Virus record (IMG/VR): IMGVR_UViG_3300033153_005141
Location: 1-30,053 of that record
Direction: 5' to 3' (one strand)
Origin: a virus
Length of the DNA stretch: 30,053 nucleotides
Shown piece after piece: positions 1-5,964 of the stretch (the first letter of the stretch is position 1; each line of letters begins with the position of its first letter). The notes beneath the pieces are model-generated. The model was not told where the DNA came from. It saw only the letters and a list, made by a program, of their open reading frames with translations, and did no database searches. A program made the position numbers and the translations under genes.

Positions 1-282
1 AAATAATCTTGGTTTGCCACAAATCTTACAATAACTTCCACTTAAAAACCAAATATATTTATATTTACAACCAAATATTTTATGAAGTATTTTATAGATT
101 TGTATTTTCATATTTATTTTTAAATCTTTTTGAGCCAGTTTCTCGGCAAGGAATTGCTCAATGTCTTTCTTTAATAGAGCATCACAATATCCTTTATTAT
201 TTTTAATCCAAATACCATCATATTCTTGAAACTTCTTATCAAACTCTTTTTCTATCTTAGGTTTTAACTTTTGTATTTTCAT
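1..282 (-). CDS. Partial hypothetical protein with CxxC motif
   Basis: An open - strand frame starts at ATG 282 and runs off the left edge, giving 94 residues with no stop. The protein is lysine-rich and basic and ends, within the window, with a YCKICGKP segment, the first half of a likely zinc ribbon. It lies 4 nt downstream of the stop of the membrane-anchored protein at 287-670, as expected for the next gene of the leftward operon. No family is recognised. The missing C-terminus could carry the partner cysteines. Confidence 0.55.
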   Translation of the reverse strand, partial: MKIQKLKPKIEKEFDKKFQEYDGIWIKNNKGYCDALLKKDIEQFLAEKLAQKDLKINMKIQIYKILHKIFGCKYKYIWFLSGSYCKICGKPRLF

Positions 283-286
283 AGTT

Positions 287-670
287 TTATTTTATCTTCT
301 TATAAATTACATAATTCTTATCCCGACTTAACTTAATACCATACTTTTTCCATTGTTCATTTACATATTGTTCTTCTCCTAAATCTCTTAATAAACCGGA
401 AGCGAATACTATCTTAGCTGTTTGCTGGACATACTTGCTTTTAACACTATTATCAAATTCTTTTCCTTTTAAACCATAAACTTCTTTATTAGTTTGTTTT
501 CTGGCTCGGAAACCTTTTAAGCAATCGTATCCTTCTAAGGCCAGATTATGTTCTATTAAATCGTGGAGTTTGGTTTTGAGATGGATTTTGAGTTCAGGGG
601 TTTTGTTTTTTGTTTCAGAAAAGAGATATCCTATTGTTAAGAATAGTAGGGCTATGAGTAGGGAGTTCAT
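287..670 (-). CDS. Small protein with N-terminal membrane anchor or signal
   Basis: A 127-residue protein. Residues 1-18 (MNSLLIALLFLTIGYLFS) form a hydrophobic segment after a very short N-terminus, fitting an uncleaved signal anchor; the rest is lysine-rich and soluble-looking, so it should sit on one face of the cell membrane. The ATG shares bases with the TGA of the upstream zinc-ribbon gene (ATGA overlap), which supports this start and suggests translational coupling. No catalytic motif is visible and no family is recognised. Confidence 0.6.
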   Translation of the reverse strand: MNSLLIALLFLTIGYLFSETKNKTPELKIHLKTKLHDLIEHNLALEGYDCLKGFRARKQTNKEVYGLKGKEFDNSVKSKYVQQTAKIVFASGLLRDLGEEQYVNEQWKKYGIKLSRDKNYVIYKKIK

Positions 671-825
671 TTTTCTTTACAAACTTTACATTTATATTTT
701 GGATTTAATTTCTTATTATTCTTATCCATTTCTCTACGGCCTTCTGCTGTTTTACATTGAGGACAGTATTTGTCTTTACCTTTTGCTTGAACGCTACAAT
801 GGGAACAAAGTGTTATTATTGGCAT
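667..825 (-). CDS. 52-residue zinc-ribbon protein
   Basis: Short ORF starting MPIITLCSHCSVQAKG. It has three CxxC knuckles: CSHC near residue 7, CPQC near 21 and CKVC near 46. Four or more cysteines in two pairs at this spacing normally bind one structural zinc, as in small nucleic-acid-binding zinc ribbons. The stop overlaps the next start as ATGA. It is one of several tiny cysteine-pair proteins in this operon. Zinc binding is inferred from the motif; the target is unknown. Confidence 0.6.
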   Translation of the reverse strand: MPIITLCSHCSVQAKGKDKYCPQCKTAEGRREMDKNNKKLNPKYKCKVCKEK

Positions 826-827
826 AT

Positions 828-1073
828 TTATCTAGGTTTTTTAGGTTTAACTGAAACTAACTTATAATAACGATATGATGAAATCATTGGATTATTATCA
901 TAATATAGTGCGATAATATCATATCCTTTTTCTTCCCAACATCTTTTACATAAAGATAAAGTGCTATATTCCTCCCAACTTTTATCCCATAAAATAGGCA
1001 CTTCTTTTATTTTCCAACTTACAACTAATGTTCCACATTCATCACACGCTTTACTTTTTTTGTAGCTTTTCAT
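828..1073 (-). CDS. 81-residue protein with paired CxxC motifs
   Basis: Begins MKSYKKSKACDECG and has a second pair in LCKRCWEE near residues 41-48. The two CxxC pairs, about 30 residues apart, suggest a four-cysteine zinc site. The C-terminus is tyrosine-rich then basic (KPKKPR), compatible with nucleic-acid contact. It ends 2 nt before the start of the downstream 52-residue zinc-ribbon gene. Function unknown. Confidence 0.6.
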   Translation of the reverse strand: MKSYKKSKACDECGTLVVSWKIKEVPILWDKSWEEYSTLSLCKRCWEEKGYDIIALYYDNNPMISSYRYYKLVSVKPKKPR

Positions 1074-1074
1074 A

Positions 1075-1254
1075 TTATTTAGTTTCTTCTATTTCAGGTT
1101 CTATTATTATTTTATAAACACCACTGGGAAGTTTAGGAATATCTTTTATATTGTCATATTCATCTAATCCTGTATCCACCTCAATTCTAAAACCTTTATC
1201 TGTTCTTAATTGTTTTAGGAATACATCGTATCCTTTGAAGACTATTTTTTCCAT
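1075..1254 (-). CDS. 59-residue acidic hypothetical protein
   Basis: The ORF starts at ATG 1254, inside the last 13 nt of the SWIM-protein gene, and stops at TAA 1075, just before the next start at 1073. Alternating hydrophobic and charged residues suggest a small beta-rich fold. Its last eight residues (EPEIEETK) recur almost exactly in a 12-residue ORF at 4804-4842, with matching DNA, so a tail duplication has occurred. The start lies in an NTG-purine-tract-stop overlap seen at three other junctions here. No family recognised. Confidence 0.5.
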   Translation of the reverse strand: MEKIVFKGYDVFLKQLRTDKGFRIEVDTGLDEYDNIKDIPKLPSGVYKIIIEPEIEETK

Positions 1255-1448
1255 AATTTTGCCATTTTAATATGCGAACAATCCCGTTTATACATTGAAG
1301 CCACACAATCGCAAAAATACTTATTATTTTCATCAACTTCCACAATATGATAGCTATTAGGTTCTGATTTACTGGGGACTTTATATTTTTTAACTATCTT
1401 TCCTCTGCCAGTTCGTTCTTGAACATAATCTTGGAGTGTCTTACTCAT
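1242..1448 (-). CDS. SWIM zinc-finger mini-protein
   Basis: 68 residues. The C-terminal half shows the SWIM pattern CxC-x8-CxH: Cys46, Cys48, Cys57 and His59 (FCDC...DCSH). SWIM domains bind zinc and are found in DNA- or protein-binding partners of recombination and transposition proteins. Here the domain stands almost alone after a basic N-terminus. It overlaps the candidate ssDNA-binding gene by 8 nt and shares its opening pattern (M-S/T-KTL-Q/D-D/E-Y), which may reflect common origin or a shared interaction motif. A recombination accessory role is inferred from the neighbouring exonuclease. Confidence 0.7.
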   Translation of the reverse strand: MSKTLQDYVQERTGRGKIVKKYKVPSKSEPNSYHIVEVDENNKYFCDCVASMYKRDCSHIKMAKLWKK

Positions 1449-1803
1449 CTCTATCTACAGGCACTTCCTCAAACTTATCTTTTTCCTCTAATGGGAAATC
1501 AGTTTTAAATACTTCCACTTCATACTTTGTATCCATACCCTCGCCTGTTCTGGTAATCTTAATCTTAGAGTCTTCTTTTACTTCACTCATCTGGTCGGCA
1601 AAAGAAGCTGACTGGCTATCTAAGTTCCGAACCTGTTTATCTTCTAAATCTTCTAAAAGATAACGGGCATACTCTTTAGTTTCTCCAAAGCTATCTTTTT
1701 CTATAAACTTGTATCCTTTATATACACAGGAATAGCTTTCTCCTGCTTTTATACTAACGAAGTTTGATTTTGATTTAGCGTATTCGTCTAATGTTTTTGT
1801 CAT
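1441..1803 (-). CDS. Candidate ssDNA-binding (OB-fold-like) protein
   Basis: 120 residues with alternating beta-type segments in the first 100 and a strongly acidic tail ending VPVDRDE. This size, the beta-rich body and the acidic C-terminus resemble phage single-stranded DNA-binding proteins, and it lies three genes downstream of a Cas4-like exonuclease and next to a SWIM protein, a typical replication/recombination setting. No diagnostic OB-fold motif can be proved by eye. The assignment is inference from shape and context; structure prediction against SSB folds would settle it. Confidence 0.45.
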   Translation of the reverse strand: MTKTLDEYAKSKSNFVSIKAGESYSCVYKGYKFIEKDSFGETKEYARYLLEDLEDKQVRNLDSQSASFADQMSEVKEDSKIKITRTGEGMDTKYEVEVFKTDFPLEEKDKFEEVPVDRDE

Positions 1804-1824
1804 AATAGTTTTTTATTATATTTA

Positions 1825-2052
1825 TTAAATTATTATTTCAGATTTTTCAAATGGAACTTCAAGCTCTTTATGAAATGCCAATGATTTCTTAAAGTTATCC
1901 ATTGCTATTTTTTGGGCTTTTTCTAACTTTTTATGAAATCCATTTTCTAATATGCTTTGTTTATTTTCTCCACGATAACACCATAATCCACAACACCACT
2001 TTTTAATACTTGGAAAGTATTTTATTTCTTGTGTTAATTTTAAGTTTTCCAT
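1825..2052 (-). CDS. 75-residue hypothetical protein
   Basis: Starts MENLKLTQEIKYFPSIKKW, contains a CCGLWCYRG cluster, then a predicted helix rich in Lys and Ala. The first half reads as a short beta hairpin with aromatic residues, the second as an amphipathic helix. Gaps of 21 nt downstream and 9 nt upstream place it in the leftward operon. No recognised family; the cysteines lack a classic zinc spacing. Confidence 0.5.
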   Translation of the reverse strand: MENLKLTQEIKYFPSIKKWCCGLWCYRGENKQSILENGFHKKLEKAQKIAMDNFKKSLAFHKELEVPFEKSEIII

Positions 2053-2061
2053 AATTTTTAT

Positions 2062-2730
2062 TTATTCTTTATTATCCTTACAATGAGAATGATAGCGACA
2101 GAATTTGCTACGCCAGTCCTTATCGTCATAAAGGGGAAGAATAGATGGGTCTTTTTTCTTCCACGCTTTATTAAGCAGTTCTAACTCTTTCATAACTTCG
2201 TTATAGAGTGCCTTATTATCCCTTAAGACGGGATATTGGAGTATAGTCATATCATCTTTGCTGACATACACTAAACTGCCCTTAGATATCTTTGTAAGCC
2301 ATAGATAGAGCCATAGCTGGTATTGATGATGCCTATGTGCGCCTTCTCCCTTCTTCTCCATCCACCAAAAGGACTTTGAGTGTTTGGATTTAATCTCGTA
2401 TAACTCTGTATCTCCATTAACTCCGAGTTTTAAGTCAGCATAACCTGATACATTTAAATCTTTGTCTTCTACTCTAATCTGGGTTTCTACTTTGATGTTA
2501 GGATTTAAGGTTAGCTGTTCTACTACCCAATCCTCAATCTTATTTCCTATATCAAATACTCTTAAAGTTCTATCGTCTATTTCTGTATCTGGTTTAACGC
2601 CTAATCGTTCATAATAAACACCTCTTAAACAAGAACCTAATCTGCTGATATGCCAAGAAGTTATTTCTTTCTTTTCTCTTTTATTCTTTTCTTTAAGAGT
2701 TTTGTTGATTATGTCTTGAATTGGAATCAT
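2062..2730 (-). CDS. Cas4/RecB-type PD-(D/E)XK exonuclease
   Basis: 222 residues. Visible hallmarks: Cys34 in LGSCLRGVYYERLG, the acidic residue Asp99 in GYADLKL, the E-x-K catalytic pair Glu112/Lys114 in YEIKSK, a QxxxY motif at Gln138-Tyr142, and Cys211 and Cys217 in FCRYHSHC. One N-terminal and clustered C-terminal cysteines around a PD-(D/E)XK core are typical of Cas4/AddB-like nucleases that carry an iron-sulfur cluster, though only three candidate ligands are clear here. Such phage enzymes degrade DNA ends during recombination and replication. The start overlaps the upstream coiled-coil gene by 4 nt. Confidence 0.85.
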   Translation of the reverse strand: MIPIQDIINKTLKEKNKREKKEITSWHISRLGSCLRGVYYERLGVKPDTEIDDRTLRVFDIGNKIEDWVVEQLTLNPNIKVETQIRVEDKDLNVSGYADLKLGVNGDTELYEIKSKHSKSFWWMEKKGEGAHRHHQYQLWLYLWLTKISKGSLVYVSKDDMTILQYPVLRDNKALYNEVMKELELLNKAWKKKDPSILPLYDDKDWRSKFCRYHSHCKDNKE

Positions 2731-3020
2731 TTTACTAATTGAAATCTTAATGACTCTGAAACTTTAGATATAGCAATTCCATTTTCTTCTTCAGCTTTTT
2801 TTAATTCCTTTATTGCTCCTTCTGATAATTTAATAGCATTAGAATATGTCCAAGTTTTCTTTTCTACTAATGAAAATGTTCCTAATGGATTTTTAACTTG
2901 ATTAAGTTCATTCTTTTTCATTTCTTCTAAACATTTTACTGATAGCTCTTTCTTTTGGTCTTCTAACTTTTTAATTTGAGTTTGAATGTCAATATATTCA
3001 ATAAATACTTTTTCTTCCAT
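2727..3020 (-). CDS. Coiled-coil protein of the recombination cluster
   Basis: 97 residues: a charged N-terminal helix with heptad-like hydrophobics (residues 5-38), a short beta-type segment (GTFSLVEKKTWTYS, about 47-60), then a second helix. This helix-strand-helix layout is common in small phage proteins encoded beside Cas4-like or RecB-like nucleases, whose biochemical role is mostly unknown. Its stop overlaps the nuclease start (ATGA type), suggesting matched expression. A partner or modulator role is inference. Confidence 0.6.
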   Translation of the reverse strand: MEEKVFIEYIDIQTQIKKLEDQKKELSVKCLEEMKKNELNQVKNPLGTFSLVEKKTWTYSNAIKLSEGAIKELKKAEEENGIAISKVSESLRFQLVK

Positions 3021-3027
3021 AATAGTT

Positions 3028-3288
3028 TTATTTAGATTTACTATTTTGTTCTTCTTCTAACCTTCTTTCTTCCACTTCTTCTGGATTAAAGTCAGGTTCG
3101 TCTATTAATTCTCCTATTAACGACATTTGTTGTTCGTGAGCTTTGAATACTTTTTTTAGTTCTTTGTTTTCCATTGTTTTATTTAAAGAAGCAAGATATT
3201 CCTCTGGAAAGGGTTTAAGCAAGTAAATGCTGAACAGCCAACTTGCCTCTTGCTTCTTTAAATGTTCACCATTAATTAATCCCCCCAA
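3028..3288 (-). CDS. 86-residue hypothetical protein, TTG start
   Basis: The frame begins at TTG 3288 inside the last 13 nt of the upstream gene; no in-frame ATG occurs until residue 39. The overlap has the form NTG, purine tract, TAA, repeated at three other junctions of this operon, which supports TTG as the real start. The protein has a hydrophobic helix (about 16-40) and an acidic, glutamate-rich tail. No family recognised. Confidence 0.5.
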   Translation of the reverse strand: MGGLINGEHLKKQEASWLFSIYLLKPFPEEYLASLNKTMENKELKKVFKAHEQQMSLIGELIDEPDFNPEEVEERRLEEEQNSKSK

Positions 3289-3458
3289 TAATACTTGTTA
3301 TCCTCCTCTTCTTCTTCTGCGTCTATTCTTTCTCTTGACTCCTCTTCTAAACTTTGTCTTTTGTTAGCTTCTGCTGTTAGACGCTTTGACTCTTCTTCGG
3401 TAAGAAGACCTTTTCTGATTTGTTTGCGATAGATAGCTGGCTGGGTTAGTTTAGTCAT
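3276..3458 (-). CDS. 60-residue charged protein
   Basis: MTKLTQPAIYRKQIRKGLLT opens the protein; the middle is helical and the end is a long acidic run (DAEEEEEDN) before YYWGD. It overlaps both neighbours, by 8 nt upstream and 13 nt downstream, so it is embedded in the coupled chain. An acidic surface of this kind occurs in DNA-mimic or adaptor proteins, but nothing further supports that. Confidence 0.5.
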   Translation of the reverse strand: MTKLTQPAIYRKQIRKGLLTEEESKRLTAEANKRQSLEEESRERIDAEEEEEDNKYYWGD

Positions 3459-3648
3459 AATTTTGTTTTATATTAGGTTTATATTCTCCACAATAATCAT
3501 TTTCTGAATTATGAGGATAATAAACTCCTAAATTACCAGAAAAAGTTATAGATGGAGGAAGTCTTTTACAATATCCAAAACCTTTTCTATCACGAAAGTT
3601 TTCTACTTTCTCAAAATACTTACAATTTTTACAGGTTTGTTTTTTCAT
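3451..3648 (-). CDS. 65-residue cysteine-rich zinc-site protein
   Basis: Opens MKKQTCKNCKYFEK; further cysteines lie in GYCKRLPP (near 27) and DYCGEYKP (near 53). The pattern CxxCxYF...YCxRxPP...DYCGE is a recurrent small phage/bacterial protein type with a four-cysteine metal site and no assigned function. The ATG overlaps the TGA of the 23-residue membrane peptide gene. The four cysteines and the conserved tail motif make it clearly coding. Confidence 0.7.
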   Translation of the reverse strand: MKKQTCKNCKYFEKVENFRDRKGFGYCKRLPPSITFSGNLGVYYPHNSENDYCGEYKPNIKQNYD

Positions 3649-3716
3649 ATTAATACCAAACTAATAAACGCCATTACTACTAAACATATCATTCCTATTA
3701 GGGCTTGATTGTCCAT
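3645..3716 (-). CDS. 23-residue membrane micropeptide
   Basis: A short ORF from ATG 3716 gives MDNQALIGMICLVVMAFISL plus VLI: a short polar head followed by one continuous hydrophobic segment, long enough for a single membrane pass. It ends in an ATGA overlap with the next gene and starts 6 nt after the stop of the zinc-finger gene upstream. Tight packing on both sides argues for coding; the tiny length argues for caution. Confidence 0.4.
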   Translation of the reverse strand: MDNQALIGMICLVVMAFISLVLI

Positions 3717-3722
3717 AATAGT

Positions 3723-3896
3723 TTATTTATTTATTTTTGCTTTGCCGACCTTTTTTGTTTCTCTTAAATCTTTATTTTTATTGAAGAAACATAATCCACA
3801 AGTAGAAGTATTACCTTTTTTATTATCATATCCAGCAAAACTCATTTCATTTTCTCCAAATTCTTTTTTACAAATTGAACATTTATTTTTTTTCAT
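3723..3896 (-). CDS. 57-residue zinc-finger protein
   Basis: Starts MKKNKCSICKKEFGENEMSF and has a second pair, CGLC, near residues 33-36. Two CxxC pairs about 24 residues apart form a probable treble-clef or zinc-ribbon site, and the C-terminus is very basic (KVGKAKINK). Small size and basic charge fit nucleic-acid binding. Its start lies in the last 14 nt of the upstream basic-helix gene, in the repeated NTG-purine-stop overlap. Confidence 0.6.
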   Translation of the reverse strand: MKKNKCSICKKEFGENEMSFAGYDNKKGNTSTCGLCFFNKNKDLRETKKVGKAKINK

Positions 3897-4026
3897 TGTT
3901 ATTTTTTTTTATTTGGTCTAATAGTTTATTTTGTTTCTGTTGTAATCCTTTTATTTTTAGAATTCGTTTTCTTGATCGTCTTATTTTTTCATTTAACACT
4001 TTGATTTTTTTGTCTTTTTTATCCAT
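3883..4026 (-). CDS. 47-residue basic coiled-coil peptide
   Basis: ORF from ATG 4026, opening MDKKDKKIKVLNEKIRRSRK. It is almost all Lys/Arg/Asn/Gln with isoleucine and leucine at heptad-like spacing, reading as one long basic helix. It overlaps the following zinc-finger gene by 14 nt. About 80 nt of non-coding sequence separates it from the upstream gene at 4107. Low-complexity A-rich DNA can give such an ORF by chance, so coding status rests on the overlap and position. Confidence 0.4.
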   Translation of the reverse strand: MDKKDKKIKVLNEKIRRSRKRILKIKGLQQKQNKLLDQIKKNNNEKK

Positions 4027-4106
4027 ATATTTTTTAGTTATGATTTATTACCTCATCCTTATATTTTAATCTTATCATACCAAGATACCTTGTCAACCTC
4101 AACCTG

Positions 4107-4367
4107 TTAATAACTTTTCTCCCCCCTCATAATCCACTCCACTTCTTCTTTACTAATTAAGATTTTACTACTACAACGACATCTAACAAGCTTCTCGGAA
4201 TTGTCGTCTATTCTTACTAAACACCATTTTCCACAAGATATACACTTGATTAAGATATTGAACCAATTTCTATCGTAATCGTTAAAATAACACTCTCTGG
4301 AACAATACTTTTGTTTATTGTGATGAGTGTTGTAGGAGTTATTATAAGATATACATTGTTTTATCAT
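4107..4367 (-). CDS. 86-residue cysteine-rich protein
   Basis: Cysteines at CISYNN (5), YCSREC (22, 26), KCISCGKWC (near 42-49) and RCRC (near 63-65) give at least seven potential metal ligands, arranged as a CxxxC knuckle followed by a CxxC zinc ribbon. This may be two small zinc modules. It lies in the leftward operon among similar proteins. No enzymatic motif; nucleic-acid or protein binding is inferred. Confidence 0.6.
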   Translation of the reverse strand: MIKQCISYNNSYNTHHNKQKYCSRECYFNDYDRNWFNILIKCISCGKWCLVRIDDNSEKLVRCRCSSKILISKEEVEWIMRGEKSY

Positions 4368-4393
4368 GGTTTGTTATTATTTTTCTTCTTCCC

Positions 4394-4534
4394 CTAATAA
4401 TCAATGTCCTTGCCTCCACATTCGGCTTTATTTTTACAAGTCCATACTTTTTTAAAACCAGAAGAACTTATAAGCATAGGAGTAAGGCAATTTGAACAAA
4501 GCGAAGCGATTTTTTGTGGTTTAATTTTTCTCAT
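4394..4534 (-). CDS. 46-residue zinc-ribbon micro-protein
   Basis: ORF from ATG 4534 to TAG 4394, opening MRKIKPQKIASLCSNCLTPM. The pair CSNC (near 13-16) is followed by C and C near 33 and 39 (TCKNKAEC), giving a four-cysteine set. Its start sits in the last 14 nt of the upstream gene (ATG, purine tract, TAA), supporting both genes. Function unknown. Confidence 0.5.
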   Translation of the reverse strand: MRKIKPQKIASLCSNCLTPMLISSSGFKKVWTCKNKAECGGKDIDY

Positions 4535-4802
4535 AATGTTTTAAAACCATTATCGTCTTTTTCTCCATCATCTTTATTTCTTCAAAATTACCTTTAGGCA
4601 TCCAAAATGTTCTTCCACAATCATTACATTGATATTTATTATAACGAGTGGCAAATTGTGCCCAAGGTGAACTATATTCAATCTTTGTTTCTCCACCAAG
4701 CCCATAATCATTATATTCTATACAATTCATATACTTGTGATGTCCAAGCATATGCCATAAGTTGTATTTTTTTTTATAACATTGTTTTATTTCTTTTGTC
4801 AT
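4521..4802 (-). CDS. 93-residue protein with CxxC knuckle
   Basis: Histidine- and tyrosine-rich N-terminal half (LWHMLGHHKY, with Cys8 and Cys27 nearby), then CNDCGRTFWMPKGNF near residues 59-73. C-x2-C-G-R-x-F-W is the second knuckle of many zinc ribbons, and the upstream histidines or cysteines may complete the site. The gene is second in line from the operon promoter. No family assigned. Confidence 0.55.
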   Translation of the reverse strand: MTKEIKQCYKKKYNLWHMLGHHKYMNCIEYNDYGLGGETKIEYSSPWAQFATRYNKYQCNDCGRTFWMPKGNFEEIKMMEKKTIMVLKHYEKN

Positions 4803-4803
4803 A

Positions 4804-4842
4804 TTATTTAGTTTCTTCTATTTCTGGTTTGGGTTTTCTCAT
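4804..4842 (-). pseudogene. Duplicated gene tail (12-residue ORF)
   Basis: A mini-ORF from ATG 4842 reads MRKPKPEIEETK. Its end, and about 24 nt of DNA including the stop and the flank into the next start codon, match the end of the gene at 1075-1254 (EPEIEETK, then the next start). It looks like the remnant of a second copy of that gene reduced to its tail, or a tail duplicated together with the translation-start region that follows it. Expression is possible but unproven. Confidence 0.35.
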
Positions 4843-4843
4843 A

Positions 4844-5434
4844 TTATTTATAAACTATATCTTTCTTATTACCATTAAACTCAAGCCATTGGCCGCCCTC
4901 TTTAGGAATACACCAGAGTTTACCTTTGACATCTCTAACTTCTAAATCGTTATAATAGGGTTTTTTCCCATCTTCTCTTTTTTTAAAAGAAGAAGGATTT
5001 GTATTCTTATTCTTATTAAGATTAAGATTAAGATTAGAATTAAGATAGTTCAAAGGGTATGTATAGGGTATAGATAGGGTATTCAATCTATATCGTATTG
5101 ATTGGGGTATTTTATCTAAAATTGTCTCTATTCCTGTCTTTATTAGAGGACTTCTGTTATATTCTTGATGTTTTGGGAAGTTAGCTATTATTATCCAACT
5201 ATCAATATAGGTTATTTTTTTATCTTTTTTAAACTTTTTAAGTATATTATTAACTGCTTTCATTTTTATTCCAGTATCAAAAGATATTTGTTTTAAAGAT
5301 ATTTCATAAATCCCAGCTATATTTGTTAGAGGATTTGTTAGAAAGTATAAAAATAAATACTTTTGAGTAGGATCTAAATCTGAAATATAGCTATCAGTCC
5401 AGAATTTTGTATTAATATAGCGATGACTTGCCAT
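4844..5434 (-). CDS. Replication initiator/organizer-like protein
   Basis: 196 residues from ATG 5434 (MASHRYINTKFWTDSYISDL). The N-terminal 90 residues resemble the winged-helix domain of phage replisome organizers: an R-x-I-x-x-x-FW-x-D opening, a helix LDPTQKYLFLYFLTNP, and recognition-helix-like SLKQISFDTGI. A low-complexity Asn/Leu/Lys linker and a short C-terminal part follow. This start is chosen because the promoter -10 box lies at 5532-5537, so the longer TTG frame from 5551 would begin upstream of transcription. It is the first gene of the early operon. Family-level role, loading replication machinery at an origin, is inferred. Confidence 0.65.
   Translation of the reverse strand: MASHRYINTKFWTDSYISDLDPTQKYLFLYFLTNPLTNIAGIYEISLKQISFDTGIKMKAVNNILKKFKKDKKITYIDSWIIIANFPKHQEYNRSPLIKTGIETILDKIPQSIRYRLNTLSIPYTYPLNYLNSNLNLNLNKNKNTNPSSFKKREDGKKPYYNDLEVRDVKGKLWCIPKEGGQWLEFNGNKKDIVYK
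5003..5046. repeat. Hexamer-like low-complexity repeat
   Basis: Imperfect tandem copies of TTAAGA/TTATTC lie inside the replication-initiator-like gene and encode an alternating Asn-Leu then Asn-Lys stretch (roughly residues 127-142 of the 196-residue product). It probably forms a flexible linker between the N-terminal winged-helix region and the C-terminal tail and is prone to length change by slippage. Confidence 0.6.
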
Positions 5435-5447
5435 TATAAAACGAAGC

Positions 5448-5523
5448 GCCTCCAAACCAGTGAAGGCGTGGAGGCACAACTTTAAGCTCAAAATTGTATT
5501 AGTGTGATAGTTGCCTTCACTGG
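5448..5523 (-). promoter_or_regulatory. 5' leader with interleaved helices of the early operon
   Basis: On the - strand the leader contains arm a (CCAGTGAAGGC, 5523-5513), arm b (GCCTCCA, 5475-5469), a' (5467-5457, complementary to a over 11 nt) and b' (5454-5448, complementary to b over 7 nt). The order a-b-a'-b' is pseudoknot topology. Only 2 nt lie between a' and b', so both stems may not form fully together and the element could be a two-state switch. Arm a begins about 2 nt after the predicted transcription start. The initiator-gene ATG is 13 nt downstream of b'. Confidence 0.65.
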
Positions 5524-5531
5524 ATACTTTA

Positions 5532-5559
5532 ATTTTATCAAACCAAGACAATAAGTCAA
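5532..5559 (-). promoter_or_regulatory. Sigma-70-type promoter, leftward early operon
   Basis: On the - strand TTGACT (5559-5554) and TAAAAT (5537-5532) are separated by 16 nt, with an extended -10 TGA just before the -10 hexamer. The predicted start is about 5525, leaving a 5' leader of roughly 90 nt before the replication-initiator-like gene. It faces away from the rightward promoter at 5597-5624, which has the same layout. Confidence 0.7.
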
Positions 5560-5596
5560 TAACCTTGTTCTGTGGAAAACTCCATCTTTTTGCCTA

Positions 5597-5624
5597 TTGA
5601 CTTTCTCTGTCAGTATGCTAAGAT
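5597..5624 (+). promoter_or_regulatory. Sigma-70-type promoter, rightward ncRNA
   Basis: TTGACT (5597-5602), 16-nt spacer, TAAGAT (5619-5624) with an extended -10 TGC. The predicted start is about 5631. No ORF begins within 300 nt, so the first product is a structured RNA. It forms a divergent pair with the leftward promoter. Confidence 0.65.
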
Positions 5625-5630
5625 AGAATC

Positions 5631-5957
5631 ACTCAAGCCATAGAAATTACCACTTGGGTTTTATGGGATAGTTGCTAGTTAGGAAGAACTAGATAGGAAG
5701 CAAGATGACAACTTACTTCTGAAATTATAATTAGGGTTGCGAATCCTTTTGGTGTTGCCCATCATTTCGTCTGGGGGTTAAAAGTTTCTAAGCCGAAGAG
5801 CCCGAAAGGGTGGGCGAAAGCCCCGTTCGGCAAAGAAGCGAACCAGTAAAAACCAATGGGGTGCGAATCCCCATCTATCCCTTACTATCATGACAAATCA
5901 AAATACTCATTTTAATAAAGATGAAACAGCCCTTTAAAAGTAGGGTTTTTATTTTTT
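5631..5957 (+). ncRNA. Candidate structured RNA with tRNA-like closing helices
   Basis: Non-coding stretch between a good promoter and a terminator-like hairpin. Visible helices: GGGATAG (5665-5671) with CTATCCC (5875-5881); hairpin CTAGTT/AACTAG with loop AGGAAG (5675-5692); a 6-bp hairpin with T-loop-like TGCGAAT (5856-5874) stacked directly on the closing helix; GCCGAA/TTCGGC (5792-5797 with 5826-5831) enclosing two GAAA tetraloop hairpins (5801-5810 and 5812-5823). The ends imitate the acceptor, D-like and T arms of a tRNA, as in tmRNA, but the tmRNA signature, the G3-U70 pair and a convincing tag are absent. GC-rich helices in AT-rich DNA support selection for structure. Family unknown. 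Confidence 0.65.
5930..5957 (+). terminator. Rho-independent-like terminator of the ncRNA
   Basis: CCCT (5930-5933) and AGGG (5942-5945) can pair around an 8-nt loop, with a further G-U pair below, followed by TTTTTATTTTTT (5946-5957). The stem is short but the U tract is strong. It ends 7 nt before the next ATG, so some read-through would express the small membrane protein. Confidence 0.45.
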
Positions 5958-5964
5958 AAGAATT

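Noticed and set aside
5435-5551. N-terminal extension of the replication-initiator-like protein from TTG 5551
   Set aside because: The -10 box (5532-5537) and predicted start (about 5525) lie inside the extension, and the extension reads through the structured leader; ATG 5434 opens the family-like N-terminus.
5665-5881. tmRNA
   Set aside because: No GGxTTCGAC-type 5' signature, no G3-U70 pair in the acceptor helix, and no convincing proteolysis tag; kept only as a tRNA-like RNA candidate.
5665-5881. Retron msr/msd, because of complementary ends
   Set aside because: No reverse transcriptase gene is present in the window.
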